IMG/VR virus record: IMGVR_UViG_3300033552_000028
Coordinates: 1 to 38,657 of that record
Source: a virus
Reading direction: 5' to 3' (one strand)
Length of the DNA stretch: 38,657 nt
Of this stretch, positions 13,199 to 20,336 are shown piece after piece; position 1 is the first letter of the stretch; every line of letters starts with the position of its first letter. Under the pieces are notes generated by a model. It made no database searches. It was not told the origin of the DNA and saw only the letters and a list, made by a program, of their open reading frames with translations. The position numbers were made by a program, and so were the translations under genes.

Positions 13199-13554
13199 AC
13201 AACATCACTATCGCAGGGCAACTCGGCAAGGATTGCGAAAGTCGCGTTCTACCAAATGGCGATGCCGTCACGTCGTTTAGCGTGGCTGATAGCCAAGGAC
13301 GGGACAAGCCGACTATCTGGTGGAACTGCTCCCTGTTCGGAAAGCGAGCCGACTCCCTTGCCCAATATCTCACCAAAGGTCAAAGCGTGACCGTAAGCGG
13401 CCAGATCACAGAGCGCGAATACACCAACCGGGACGGCATCAAGGTCAAGGCGGTGGATATCCGCGTAGCTGATGTGGCCTTACAAGGTGGCAAGCGCGAA
13501 TCTAGCCAGGCTGCAAAACCAGCTGACGACATGGACGATTCGATTCCCTTCTAA
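13195..13554 (+). CDS. ssb: Single-stranded DNA-binding protein
   Basis: A 119-residue OB-fold protein: MNNITIAGQLGKDCESRVLP, DKPTIWWNCSLFGKRADSLA, TKGQSVTVSGQITEREYTNR, and a C-terminal acidic tip DMDDSIPF like the host SSB tip that recruits partner proteins. It protects single strands in replication and works with the ERF protein encoded just upstream. Confidence 0.95.
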   Translation: MNNITIAGQLGKDCESRVLPNGDAVTSFSVADSQGRDKPTIWWNCSLFGKRADSLAQYLTKGQSVTVSGQITEREYTNRDGIKVKAVDIRVADVALQGGKRESSQAAKPADDMDDSIPF

Positions 13555-13561
13555 TTTGGAG

Positions 13562-13580
13562 AGGCGGCTAAACACCGCCT
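13562..13580 (+). promoter_or_regulatory. Hairpin between Shine-Dalgarno and start codon
   Basis: AGGCGG (13562-13567) pairs with CCGCCT (13575-13580) across a 7-nt loop. A GGAG ribosome site ends at 13561 and the ATG begins at 13582, so the linear spacing of 20 nt is too long; folding of the hairpin would bring the site next to the start. It could also reduce translation. No T-run, so not a terminator. Confidence 0.45.
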
Positions 13581-13581
13581 G

Positions 13582-13890
13582 ATGAACATGATTGATCTTG
13601 CAACCATCCCAGCTGCAACCCTGGAAAACAGGGGCGCGTATAGCACTGTCCGTGCGGCACACGAGGATAGCAAAAAGTCGCTGCAAATGTTGTGCGGTCA
13701 GCTTTCCACCTGCGCCACGCAAGTATTGCGCAGGATGCAGCCAGATAATGACGATGTGCCTGCAAGCGTGGATGACCTGCTAAAACTGGCCCGTTCGACC
13801 ATTGACCAGATTGAAGCGTGTGTCAATCAGATTGAGTCGCTTGCAGTACAGCGGGCAGCGTTGAAGCCTTTAGCCTGGGGCGGCAAATGA
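13582..13890 (+). CDS. Hypothetical protein between ssb and ninB
   Basis: A 102-residue protein, mostly helical with probable coiled-coil (STIDQIEACVNQIESLAVQR). A second ATG six nt in is an alternative start. Translation initiation appears to involve the hairpin described upstream. The stop overlaps the ninB ATG. No family recognised. Confidence 0.6.
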   Translation: MNMIDLATIPAATLENRGAYSTVRAAHEDSKKSLQMLCGQLSTCATQVLRRMQPDNDDVPASVDDLLKLARSTIDQIEACVNQIESLAVQRAALKPLAWGGK

Positions 13891-14267
13891 CAAAGAGCAT
13901 CTTCTGCCTCGTTCACGAGACAGCCCGCAAGAACGCCGTGCAATGCGTCTTAGCGGCCCCTGATGGCTATGCAGTCACGGTTAGCGAGCCAACCCGCAAC
14001 CTCATGCAGAACGCGAAGATGTGGGCGCTCCTGGCTGATATCGCCGACCAAGTGGTGTGGCACGGTCACAAGTACTCACCGATGGACTGGAAGGACTTGC
14101 TAACGTCATCCCTGCGCAAGCAGCGGGCAGCACCAGGGATTGACGAGGGTTTCGTTGTGTTCGGCGAGCGCACCAAGACGTACACGAAGGCACAGATGGC
14201 TGAAATGATCGAACTCACGCTGTGTTTCGGCGCGCAGCACGGCGTTACCTTCGGGGGCGAGCAATGA
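13887..14267 (+). CDS. ninB: NinB-family recombination protein
   Basis: A 126-residue NinB family protein. Recognisable blocks are SEPTRNLMQNAKMWALLADI, then VVWHGHKYSPMDWKDLLTSS, and GFVVFGERTKTYTKAQMAEM with ELTLCFGAQHGVTF at the end. In λ, NinB (Orf) is a recombination mediator that binds SSB and single-stranded DNA. Its place after ssb supports this. Confidence 0.9.
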   Translation: MTKSIFCLVHETARKNAVQCVLAAPDGYAVTVSEPTRNLMQNAKMWALLADIADQVVWHGHKYSPMDWKDLLTSSLRKQRAAPGIDEGFVVFGERTKTYTKAQMAEMIELTLCFGAQHGVTFGGEQ

Positions 14268-14701
14268 GAAGCCCACCGCGCCAAACTTTCGACAGGCCGA
14301 ACAGCTTGCGCAACATTGAGCGCTTTCTTGCTTTGCTGGCTACCGGCCCAAAGACGTATCAGCAGATATCCGAAGCGCTGTACATGCACGACAGGAATAC
14401 GCGCCGTTACGTTGCTTATTTGCGCAAGGAGCCTGACAAGCGGGTGAGGGTGTCAGGATGGATCAAGGGTAGCAACCATCCGACGCCGATCTTTTCATTG
14501 GGCAGCAAGCCTGACCTTGCCTATAAGCCGCAGAGCATGAAGGTAACGAATGCCAAACAAAGGGCAGCAGTCAAAGCCGATCCAGTGAGGTCGGAGCGCT
14601 CGAAACTCTTGGCAAAAGCACGCTGGATGCTGGTGAAGGCGAAGCGACAGCCGAACACCTGGGCATCAGCACTATTTACAAATAACGAGAGGAGAGCATG
14701 A
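14264..14701 (+). CDS. Winged-helix/HTH-like DNA-binding protein
   Basis: A 145-residue basic protein. Residues about 12-60 (SLRNIERFLALLATGPKTYQ QI...) read as a winged-helix domain with 'ALYMHDRNTRRYVAYL' as recognition helix, followed by a basic tail rich in Lys/Arg. Start at 14264 by ATGA overlap with ninB. Could regulate the operon or bind phage DNA; specific function unknown. Confidence 0.6.
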   Translation: MRSPPRQTFDRPNSLRNIERFLALLATGPKTYQQISEALYMHDRNTRRYVAYLRKEPDKRVRVSGWIKGSNHPTPIFSLGSKPDLAYKPQSMKVTNAKQRAAVKADPVRSERSKLLAKARWMLVKAKRQPNTWASALFTNNERRA

Positions 14702-15237
14702 CTACTACCGACACCGCAGCGATGAAGCTGCAAGCTTACTTGACGCAGCGTGCGCAAATGAAAGGGCTGCACCAAGAGGAAATTCATAGCATGCATGTTG
14801 GCGATCCACGCGAATGCCTCCTGTGCGTATCTGACCTTGCCGCGCTTCTAGCCGACCGTGCAGCGATGGCAGAGTACCGGAAAAAGTTCGTCATCGCGCT
14901 TGAGCACATCGCCACCGAGACCGCGCACGACCCGGTTGACGAGGCGCGCAATGTTCTGATCCGGTCAGGTCTTTGGTACGAAAGCGACTTTGAGCCGCGC
15001 ACCCCTGCCCAGCACAAGGGCGGGGAGAGCGCTGCCTTGCCGAGTGAGTTACCGGAATTGCCGGAAGCTGGCTTGTGGATGACGCACGAATCACACTTTC
15101 GCCTCAAGAATGGCGGCAACCGCAAGGGATCTGTGCCAGTGCATAGCAAGCGTAGTGCAACTTCCATCATCCCAATCTTCACCGCCGACCAGATGAAAGC
15201 CTACGCCCTCGCCGCCCTGAAAGGACAAACGAAATGA
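14698..15237 (+). CDS. Hypothetical accessory protein, 179 residues
   Basis: Starts MTTTDTAAMKLQAYLTQRAQ. Helical N-terminal half, a short disordered Pro/Glu stretch (LPSELPELPEAGLW) and a conserved-looking end TADQMKAYALAALKG that recurs in phage Ead/Ea22-type accessory proteins. Overlaps neighbours by 4 nt on both sides. No defined function. Confidence 0.55.
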   Translation: MTTTDTAAMKLQAYLTQRAQMKGLHQEEIHSMHVGDPRECLLCVSDLAALLADRAAMAEYRKKFVIALEHIATETAHDPVDEARNVLIRSGLWYESDFEPRTPAQHKGGESAALPSELPELPEAGLWMTHESHFRLKNGGNRKGSVPVHSKRSATSIIPIFTADQMKAYALAALKGQTK

Positions 15238-15437
15238 TAGAGCGCGCATCGCCTGTCCAGCTTCGCAAGGCGCTTGAGGTGGCTAATCTGTTCACCAAGA
15301 TGGGCATCGGCTTTGTCCCTATGCCAGTCGCAAACAGCGCCGAGTTCGACAAGCTTGCGCAGGAAGCGATGGACAAACTCGCCGAGCTAGAAAAATCTGC
15401 TGATCAACCAGTCACGCAAGGACAAACAAATGGATAA
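15234..15437 (+). CDS. Small conserved phage protein (DUF1382-like)
   Basis: A 67-residue protein, MIERASPVQLRKALEVANLF then TKMGIGFVPMPVAN. This pattern recalls the DUF1382 family of short λ-like phage proteins, a call made from memory. Helical, soluble, function unknown. Starts inside the stop of the previous gene (ATGATAG). Confidence 0.55.
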   Translation: MIERASPVQLRKALEVANLFTKMGIGFVPMPVANSAEFDKLAQEAMDKLAELEKSADQPVTQGQTNG

Positions 15438-16272
15438 CATCAAAACTTGGCAGGAGCGCCGCAATGAATCCATGCGCTTTCCGTCATTCGATTCTTGCAT
15501 CTACAGCGACACCGATGTGATTTGCATGCAGGAGGAAATCACGGAACTGCGCGCTGCCCTCACCACCCGTACAGCGCCTGCCCCCGACGCACACGCTACG
15601 GCAAAGCGCATCGAGCACCTGCTGAACACTGGCGGGGCGCCTGCGCCGGTCAAGAGCATCGGAGAGGATGCGGAGTTTCGGATATTGGCAGTTACCTATG
15701 CCCTAGCTGAGCGCGGCGACGCAGCCGGAAAAGCATGGGATGCCGTAGTTGCCTACATCGACAGCCTGCTTGCCGCTCGCACGGTTGCTGATGCGCCTGC
15801 CGAGCCGATTATTCTTGAGGAAGATCACCCGGAAGCCGCACGTTGGTACGGCATGGGGTATTTAGATGGCACCGAGCAAGCAGCCTCCCCATCTGCCGCC
15901 CCAGTAGAACAAACAGAGCCAAGCAAAATATCACAAGAATGGCTTGAAGACACAGTTGAAGATTTGTCCGACCTAGTGGCTGAAATGCGCGAATGCGTGA
16001 CCACCAAAAATATGCCGCGTTATGGGCAGAAGTTATGGAAAGCCGAGGGTGTAATCATCACCCTTAAAGCTGCGGCAGGCTGGCGCGCAGCCTCCCCACT
16101 CCCGCAGGGAACACCAGCAGCCGAGGTGAGGGATGCGGCGCTACAAGAAGCGGCGAACGTTTGCCAGAACGAGCGGCAAGTATTTAGTGATGACGAGTGG
16201 CGTATCCGCTGCGATCTGGCCGCCGCTATCCGCGCCCTTAGCTCCCAGCCTGACCAGAAAGGTGGCAAGTGA
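15430..16272 (+). CDS. Hypothetical modular accessory protein, 280 residues
   Basis: Starts MDNIKTWQERRNESMRFPSF. Several helical blocks are joined by Ala/Pro-rich linkers (TRTAPAPDAHATAKR, AASPSAAPVEQTEPSK, SPLPQGTPAAE). The block EEITELRAAL near the N-terminus and the C-terminal DAALQEAANVCQNE...LAAAIRAL are common in mosaic Ea22-like phage proteins. It ends in SSQPDQKGGK, nearly the same ending as the next gene. Likely assembled by recombination of modules; function unknown. Confidence 0.55.
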   Translation: MDNIKTWQERRNESMRFPSFDSCIYSDTDVICMQEEITELRAALTTRTAPAPDAHATAKRIEHLLNTGGAPAPVKSIGEDAEFRILAVTYALAERGDAAGKAWDAVVAYIDSLLAARTVADAPAEPIILEEDHPEAARWYGMGYLDGTEQAASPSAAPVEQTEPSKISQEWLEDTVEDLSDLVAEMRECVTTKNMPRYGQKLWKAEGVIITLKAAAGWRAASPLPQGTPAAEVRDAALQEAANVCQNERQVFSDDEWRIRCDLAAAIRALSSQPDQKGGK

Positions 16273-16427
16273 TGGATAAGCGCAAGAGGAATGCCGAGCG
16301 AGCCGCCATGATTGCCGCCCTTGGTGATCGCATGCGATGGCTAGTTGACGCCGAAATCGAACTGATGCTGGACGGCTGGATTTTGGCTCGCTCCCAGCCT
16401 GACCAACAAGGAGATAGCAATGTCTAA
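16272..16427 (+). CDS. Small hypothetical protein, 51 residues
   Basis: MDKRKRNAERAAMIAALGDR, basic helix followed by a second helix and ending ARSQPDQQGDSNV. Its start shares one base with the previous stop (TGATG). The 16-nt sequence GCTCCCAGCCTGACCA near its end also occurs at the end of the previous gene. Confidence 0.5.
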   Translation: MDKRKRNAERAAMIAALGDRMRWLVDAEIELMLDGWILARSQPDQQGDSNV

Positions 16428-16635
16428 CATTCACAAGTTCACGATTTACAACAGCGGCATGCCAGTCCTAATCAACCTCGACAAAGCGTTGGCCATCGCA
16501 CCGAGCGAATACCAGCAAGCGCGCTGCATTATTAGCCTTGGCACAAATGGTGCTGGCGAAGACCTTGATTACTACGTGCGCGAAACGTTTGAGCATGTCC
16601 AAGGATTGATCGCACAGAAAGGATTAGCACAATGA
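16420..16635 (+). CDS. Hypothetical protein, 71 residues
   Basis: MSNIHKFTIYNSGMPVLINL, with β-strand-like segments and a C-terminal helix (YYVRETFEHVQGLIAQKG). Good ribosome site AAGGAGA at 16408 onwards within the previous gene. No family recognised. Confidence 0.55.
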   Translation: MSNIHKFTIYNSGMPVLINLDKALAIAPSEYQQARCIISLGTNGAGEDLDYYVRETFEHVQGLIAQKGLAQ

Positions 16636-17126
16636 ATAAGCCGCAACCTGATTGCACCGTCTGCGGTGACTCCGGTACTTACTGCATCGGCAATAGCGGC
16701 GATGCATCCGATGGCAACGCGCCCCTGCTTGAGCGTTGCGACTGCGAGGCTGGGCAACCCGCCACCCCAGCGCAAGCCACCGCTGCCCCGACCGACCTGA
16801 GCGCGGCGATTATGGAACTTCGGTGCGAAAAGCCCGACTACGCAAACAGCGAGGCTCGCCAAGCATACTTGTTCGGTTTCATCACAGCCAAGAAAGCTGC
16901 TGCCGATCTGGTTCGCGCATCGCTCCCAGGTGTGCCGCAAGCGGAAGATGTGGCAAAGGATGCGGCGCGTCTGGACTGGCTCGACAAGCAGCGCGTCGGC
17001 TACGGCTTCGAGGGCGAACTAGAAGGCTACGAATGGCTGATGAATGGGCCGTATGCCTCGATTCGCGCAGCTATCGACGCCGCCATGCTCGCAGCCATCC
17101 CCACCACACCGTCAGGTGAAGCATGA
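16632..17126 (+). CDS. Hypothetical protein with N-terminal zinc-finger-like motif
   Basis: A 164-residue protein. The N-terminus has CTVCGDSGTYC and ERCDCEAG, a possible small zinc knuckle. An Ala/Pro linker follows, then helices and the 'DAARLDWLDKQRVGYGFEGE' block with IRAAIDAA, frequent in Ead/Ea22-like proteins of temperate phages. Function unknown. Confidence 0.55.
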   Translation: MNKPQPDCTVCGDSGTYCIGNSGDASDGNAPLLERCDCEAGQPATPAQATAAPTDLSAAIMELRCEKPDYANSEARQAYLFGFITAKKAAADLVRASLPGVPQAEDVAKDAARLDWLDKQRVGYGFEGELEGYEWLMNGPYASIRAAIDAAMLAAIPTTPSGEA

Positions 17127-17386
17127 GCGCCGACCTGAACATCGAAGCCGAGCGCGTGGCGTTTGAGGCCGAAGCCGACAAGTTGGCCATCCCAACCAAC
17201 TCAGTCGTCGCGTTTAATCTCTGGCTTGCTGCCCGTCGCGCCCCTGTGGCGAGCGCACCAGCGCTGACGTATTTGGAGCAGCTTGCAGTCGAAGAAACGC
17301 TCGCATGCGTGCAGGAGCATTCAGGCACGCCGCTGGCAAACAAGCTCAGCGCCATCATTGCGCGCATCACTGGGGAGGGGGAATGA
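17123..17386 (+). CDS. Hypothetical protein, 87 residues
   Basis: MSADLNIEAERVAFEAEADK, soluble and helical; the 'FEAEADKLAIPTNSVVAFNL WLAARRA' block is shared by many phage accessory proteins. It overlaps the QueD-like gene by 4 nt. Function unknown. Confidence 0.5.
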   Translation: MSADLNIEAERVAFEAEADKLAIPTNSVVAFNLWLAARRAPVASAPALTYLEQLAVEETLACVQEHSGTPLANKLSAIIARITGEGE

Positions 17387-17799
17387 GCTACGAATTGAGC
17401 CAAACATTCATGTTTGACGCCGCCCATACCCTGACGCGCACCGTGCCCCTGGTCGAGTTCACGCCAAGCCGCCGCATTCACGGTCACACCTATACGGCTT
17501 GCGTGACCGTGCGGGGCGATAAGGGCGCGGACGGAATGCTGCGTTTCATTCGCCTGCCAAAGAACAAGAGCGAAACTGTGGATTTGTTCTATTTGCGCAA
17601 GGCTTTGGACGAAGTGCGCGAGCAGCTTGACCATCGTTTTCTGGATGAAGTCGAAGGGCTTGGCGCTCCGACGATGGAAAACCTGTGCGAATTCATCTTC
17701 GTTCGCCTGAATGCCAAGTTCCCGGTGTCCTCGGTGTCGGTGTCCCGCGCTACTGGCGATTGCTGCACGCTGCGAGCGCCAGGAAAGGCGGAGTCATGA
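17383..17799 (+). CDS. QueD / 6-carboxytetrahydropterin synthase-like protein, catalytic residues altered
   Basis: A 138-residue T-fold protein of the PTPS/QueD family. Zinc ligands are present: H15 in FDAAH, H33 and H35 in RIHGHTY. D83-H84 (LDHRFL) and the pterin-binding PTMENL (96-101) are also kept. In E. coli QueD the catalytic Cys sits four residues before the HGH motif; here that place is Ser29. The Glu of the 'VKET' strand is Arg122 here (SVSRATGD). Normal QueD makes 6-carboxytetrahydropterin in the preQ0/queuosine pathway. With these changes it may catalyse another step on a pterin or 7-deazaguanine, or be a binding protein. The gene after it, overlapping by 4 nt, is a TGT/DpdA-like transglycosylase, pointing to 7-deazaguanine DNA modification. 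An insertion of about 12 residues (RFIRLPKNKSE) precedes TVDLFYLRKAL. Confidence 0.8.
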   Translation: MSYELSQTFMFDAAHTLTRTVPLVEFTPSRRIHGHTYTACVTVRGDKGADGMLRFIRLPKNKSETVDLFYLRKALDEVREQLDHRFLDEVEGLGAPTMENLCEFIFVRLNAKFPVSSVSVSRATGDCCTLRAPGKAES

Positions 17800-18554
17800 T
17801 TCATTATCACGGCTTGCCGATCACGCCAGCCACGGCAGCAGTACGCGCTGTGAGTGGCGGGCATGCATTCGTGTCGTTCCGGCACTCCGACCAGTTGACC
17901 GTTGCGCTGGATTGCGCGCAGTCGTTCGCGGTAGATAACGGGGCTTTCTCAGCCTGGCGTAGCGGCAACCCTATTACCGACTGGACGCCGTTCTACCGCT
18001 GGGTTGCGGAACTCTACCGTTATCCCACGTTCGACTTTGCTGTGATCCCTGATGTGATCGACGGTGACGAGGCGGCCAATGATGCCTTGCTGGACGAATG
18101 GCCGTGGCGCCTGTCCGCCCCGCACATCGGTGCGCCTGTGTGGCACCTACACGAATCGCTAGAGCGCCTGGATCGGCTTGTATCGCAGTGGCCGCGCATT
18201 TGCCTGGGTAGCTCTGGCGAGTTTGGGCAGATCGGCACGCAAGCATGGTGGACACGCATGGCGCAGGCAATGGACGTTATCTGCGATGCACAGGGTCGCC
18301 CTTTTGCGAAGTTGCATGGCTTGCGCATGCTCGACCCTGCGATCTTTTCCCGGTTCCCATTCGCCAGCGCCGACAGCACAAACATTGGGCAGAACATCGG
18401 GATTGATTCGGCATGGCGCGGCACCTACACGCCACCGACAAAAGAAGCACGCGCTGCAATCATGCGAGAGCGCATCGAGTCGCATCAATCGCTGAACGCG
18501 TGGGTGCGCGAAGCCGCCCCGATCCAAGAACCTTTATTTATGGACGCACCATGA
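17796..18554 (+). CDS. TGT-fold transglycosylase, DpdA-like (putative 7-deazaguanine insertion into DNA)
   Basis: A 252-residue protein with features of tRNA-guanine transglycosylase relatives. 'AVDNGAFSAW' (46-54) is at the place of the substrate-binding D-S-G-G-F motif, FAVIPDVIDG (81-90) and GAPVWHLHES (112-121) follow as barrel strands, then KLHGLRML (172-179) and FASADSTNIG (189-198), whose Asp193 is a candidate nucleophile. The C-terminal Cys4-type zinc site of tRNA enzymes is missing, and it is shorter than tRNA TGTs (about 370-380 residues), as are several phage DpdA proteins, which exchange guanine in DNA for a 7-deazaguanine. The QueD-like gene next to it supports a modification pathway with preQ0-type bases supplied by the host. 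Subfamily and target sequence cannot be told from the sequence alone. Confidence 0.65.
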   Translation: MIHYHGLPITPATAAVRAVSGGHAFVSFRHSDQLTVALDCAQSFAVDNGAFSAWRSGNPITDWTPFYRWVAELYRYPTFDFAVIPDVIDGDEAANDALLDEWPWRLSAPHIGAPVWHLHESLERLDRLVSQWPRICLGSSGEFGQIGTQAWWTRMAQAMDVICDAQGRPFAKLHGLRMLDPAIFSRFPFASADSTNIGQNIGIDSAWRGTYTPPTKEARAAIMRERIESHQSLNAWVREAAPIQEPLFMDAP

Positions 18555-19807
18555 CCACCAACACAACCCTACGCGCAGCGCTGGAAACGATTCAAGATAT
18601 GACCGATAGCGGCGATATTCACGACATGTGCGCCCAGGCTCTCGCGCTCACCCAGCACGATGACGAGGGGGCGGTAGCCGAATATCAGTACCGAGCCCGC
18701 GTCGATTGGCTCACAAGTTGGAGCGATTGGCAGAGGTGCTCCGAAGCAAGCTATCAGGACTACGTGCGCGCACCTCTCGTGAGCGACTTGCACTACGAAG
18801 TACGCACGCTCTACACCCGACCGGCTGATGATCCTGTCGATACTGCCACCCTCGCGTGGCTAACGCACGAAGCAAAACAGGCAGGTTTCGACTCCGTAAT
18901 TTCCGCAATCCTCGCCCACGGCAACCGACCGGCTGAGACTGCCGGGGCAGTGGATGCGCCGACCGAAGGATGGATCACCAACCTGAACGCTCGCAAACTC
19001 GCCAACCTGAATGAGCGCGGCTACAAGCCGGTAGGCACCATTCTGTGCAATGACAAGGGCGAATACGCACTGTTTGACAGTTCTTGCCGCTGGCTCACGA
19101 CTGCGCAATACCAGCGCTTGATGCACGAGCAGGACGGCTCACTGTTCGCCACCTCTCCTGCCGAGAAGGCCGGCACGCCGGTCAAGGACCACGTTATCCG
19201 TGAAGTCGTCAACACGCTGCGCGACATTGCAATCCAGTTCCACGGCACGCAGCAGCTACGCGAGCGCATTGCATACGCCATCGAGCCATTGCTTCCGAAG
19301 AAGGCCAGCGCGGAGCAGCACCACCCCCGACCAGCAGGGGAAATCCAGCAAAAACATACACTTAGCTCAAAAGATATGGCATTTGACCAGCAGTTGAGCA
19401 CCACCCTTTCCGACCATGCCAAGCGGGTGGGGAGCGCCGATGCGTTCGGATTTGCGCTAATGGAGCACCTTGGGCCGGATGCGCTTACAGGTGGCAAGAT
19501 GACGCCGATTCGCGCGTTTGAGCTTGGATGGGAAGCCAGGGGCCAGCAAGCAGGCGATGCGCTGGATGGGCGAAACCTTGGCGCACTGCACGAAGCGATT
19601 CAGCAGGCGTGCGCCGAATTGCCCGAGAAATGGAGCGTCGATATTACGCTCGAACGCGGCTGCGGGGCAGTCTATGTAGTCCAGCCAAACGGCGACATGA
19701 TCGCAATCGACGGTGAAGGCTACTTGTCAGATGATGTAATCGAGGCATTGGGCAAGGCCAAGGACATGGCTGCTGCTCGCGCTTCGGCTGCGAAAGAGGG
19801 GGCGTGA
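18551..19807 (+). CDS. Large modular accessory protein, 418 residues
   Basis: MTTNTTLRAALETIQDMTDS... made of helical blocks with linkers; internal pieces such as ARVDWLTSWSDWQRCSEASY, VNTLRDIAIQFHGTQQLRER and SVDITLERGCGAVYVVQPNG look like separate domains. Ea22-like mosaic character. Start chosen for the ATGA overlap with the transglycosylase gene. No catalytic motif identified; the position right after the modification genes is probably coincidental in a row of accessory genes. Confidence 0.5.
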   Translation: MTTNTTLRAALETIQDMTDSGDIHDMCAQALALTQHDDEGAVAEYQYRARVDWLTSWSDWQRCSEASYQDYVRAPLVSDLHYEVRTLYTRPADDPVDTATLAWLTHEAKQAGFDSVISAILAHGNRPAETAGAVDAPTEGWITNLNARKLANLNERGYKPVGTILCNDKGEYALFDSSCRWLTTAQYQRLMHEQDGSLFATSPAEKAGTPVKDHVIREVVNTLRDIAIQFHGTQQLRERIAYAIEPLLPKKASAEQHHPRPAGEIQQKHTLSSKDMAFDQQLSTTLSDHAKRVGSADAFGFALMEHLGPDALTGGKMTPIRAFELGWEARGQQAGDALDGRNLGALHEAIQQACAELPEKWSVDITLERGCGAVYVVQPNGDMIAIDGEGYLSDDVIEALGKAKDMAAARASAAKEGA

Positions 19808-19980
19808 TGGATCGCCTACACCACGTATGGGACGACGACGCGTGCTGCGAACACTGCGGATTTGACGGCGCCGAGGAACACTGGCTGCGCTCTCAAACCC
19901 ATCCAGACGACCGCGAGCCGACACCGGATTATGCGATCTATTGCGAAGTGCGCGAGCGCAACGAAAGGAATAAGCGATGA
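19807..19980 (+). CDS. Small Cys/His-rich protein
   Basis: A 57-residue protein with CCEHCGFDGAEEHW, a possible zinc knuckle, then a helix ending in ERNERNKR. Start shares one base with the preceding stop (TGATG). Function unknown. Confidence 0.5.
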   Translation: MDRLHHVWDDDACCEHCGFDGAEEHWLRSQTHPDDREPTPDYAIYCEVRERNERNKR

Positions 19981-20150
19981 GCAAAGGATCAAACCAGCGA
20001 CCTGGCACCGGGTACTCTGAAGGATGGGCAGCTATCGACTGGTCACGCCACAACAAGCAATGTGGGCTATGTCAGAAGCCGATAGACAAGTGTGGCTGCT
20101 GTCCTACTGAGGACGGACCGGGGCAGGTTGATGAGAAGAAGGAGGATTGA
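19977..20150 (+). CDS. Small Cys-rich protein
   Basis: A 57-residue protein with CGLCQKPIDKCGCC, a clustered-cysteine motif that probably binds zinc. ATG overlaps the previous stop. The GGAGG near its 3' end serves as ribosome site for xis. Function unknown. Confidence 0.5.
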   Translation: MSKGSNQRPGTGYSEGWAAIDWSRHNKQCGLCQKPIDKCGCCPTEDGPGQVDEKKED

Positions 20151-20152
20151 GT

Positions 20153-20335
20153 ATGCAAGAGACAATTAAGCCGCGTTACATTACCCTGCCAGAGTGGGCA
20201 GCGATGATGTTCTCCAAGGTGCCGCATCAAAACACGCTGCTGCGCTGGGTCCATGAGGGAAGGATTCAGCCGCAGCCAAAGAAGATCGGGCGGGCATGGC
20301 GCGTGAAGCCGACCGCTGAATACGTGGTGGATTGA
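20153..20335 (+). CDS. xis: Excisionase
   Basis: A 60-residue protein resembling λ Xis: YITLPEWAAMMFSKVPHQNT then LLRWVHEGRIQPQPKKIGRA, a winged-helix with the R-W-x-x-E-G-R-I-x-P-x-P pattern. It would bend attachment-site DNA and bias integrase towards excision. It directly precedes integrase (1-nt gap) in the same transcript. Strong ribosome site GGAGGATTGAGT. Confidence 0.85.
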   Translation: MQETIKPRYITLPEWAAMMFSKVPHQNTLLRWVHEGRIQPQPKKIGRAWRVKPTAEYVVD

Positions 20336-20336
20336 A

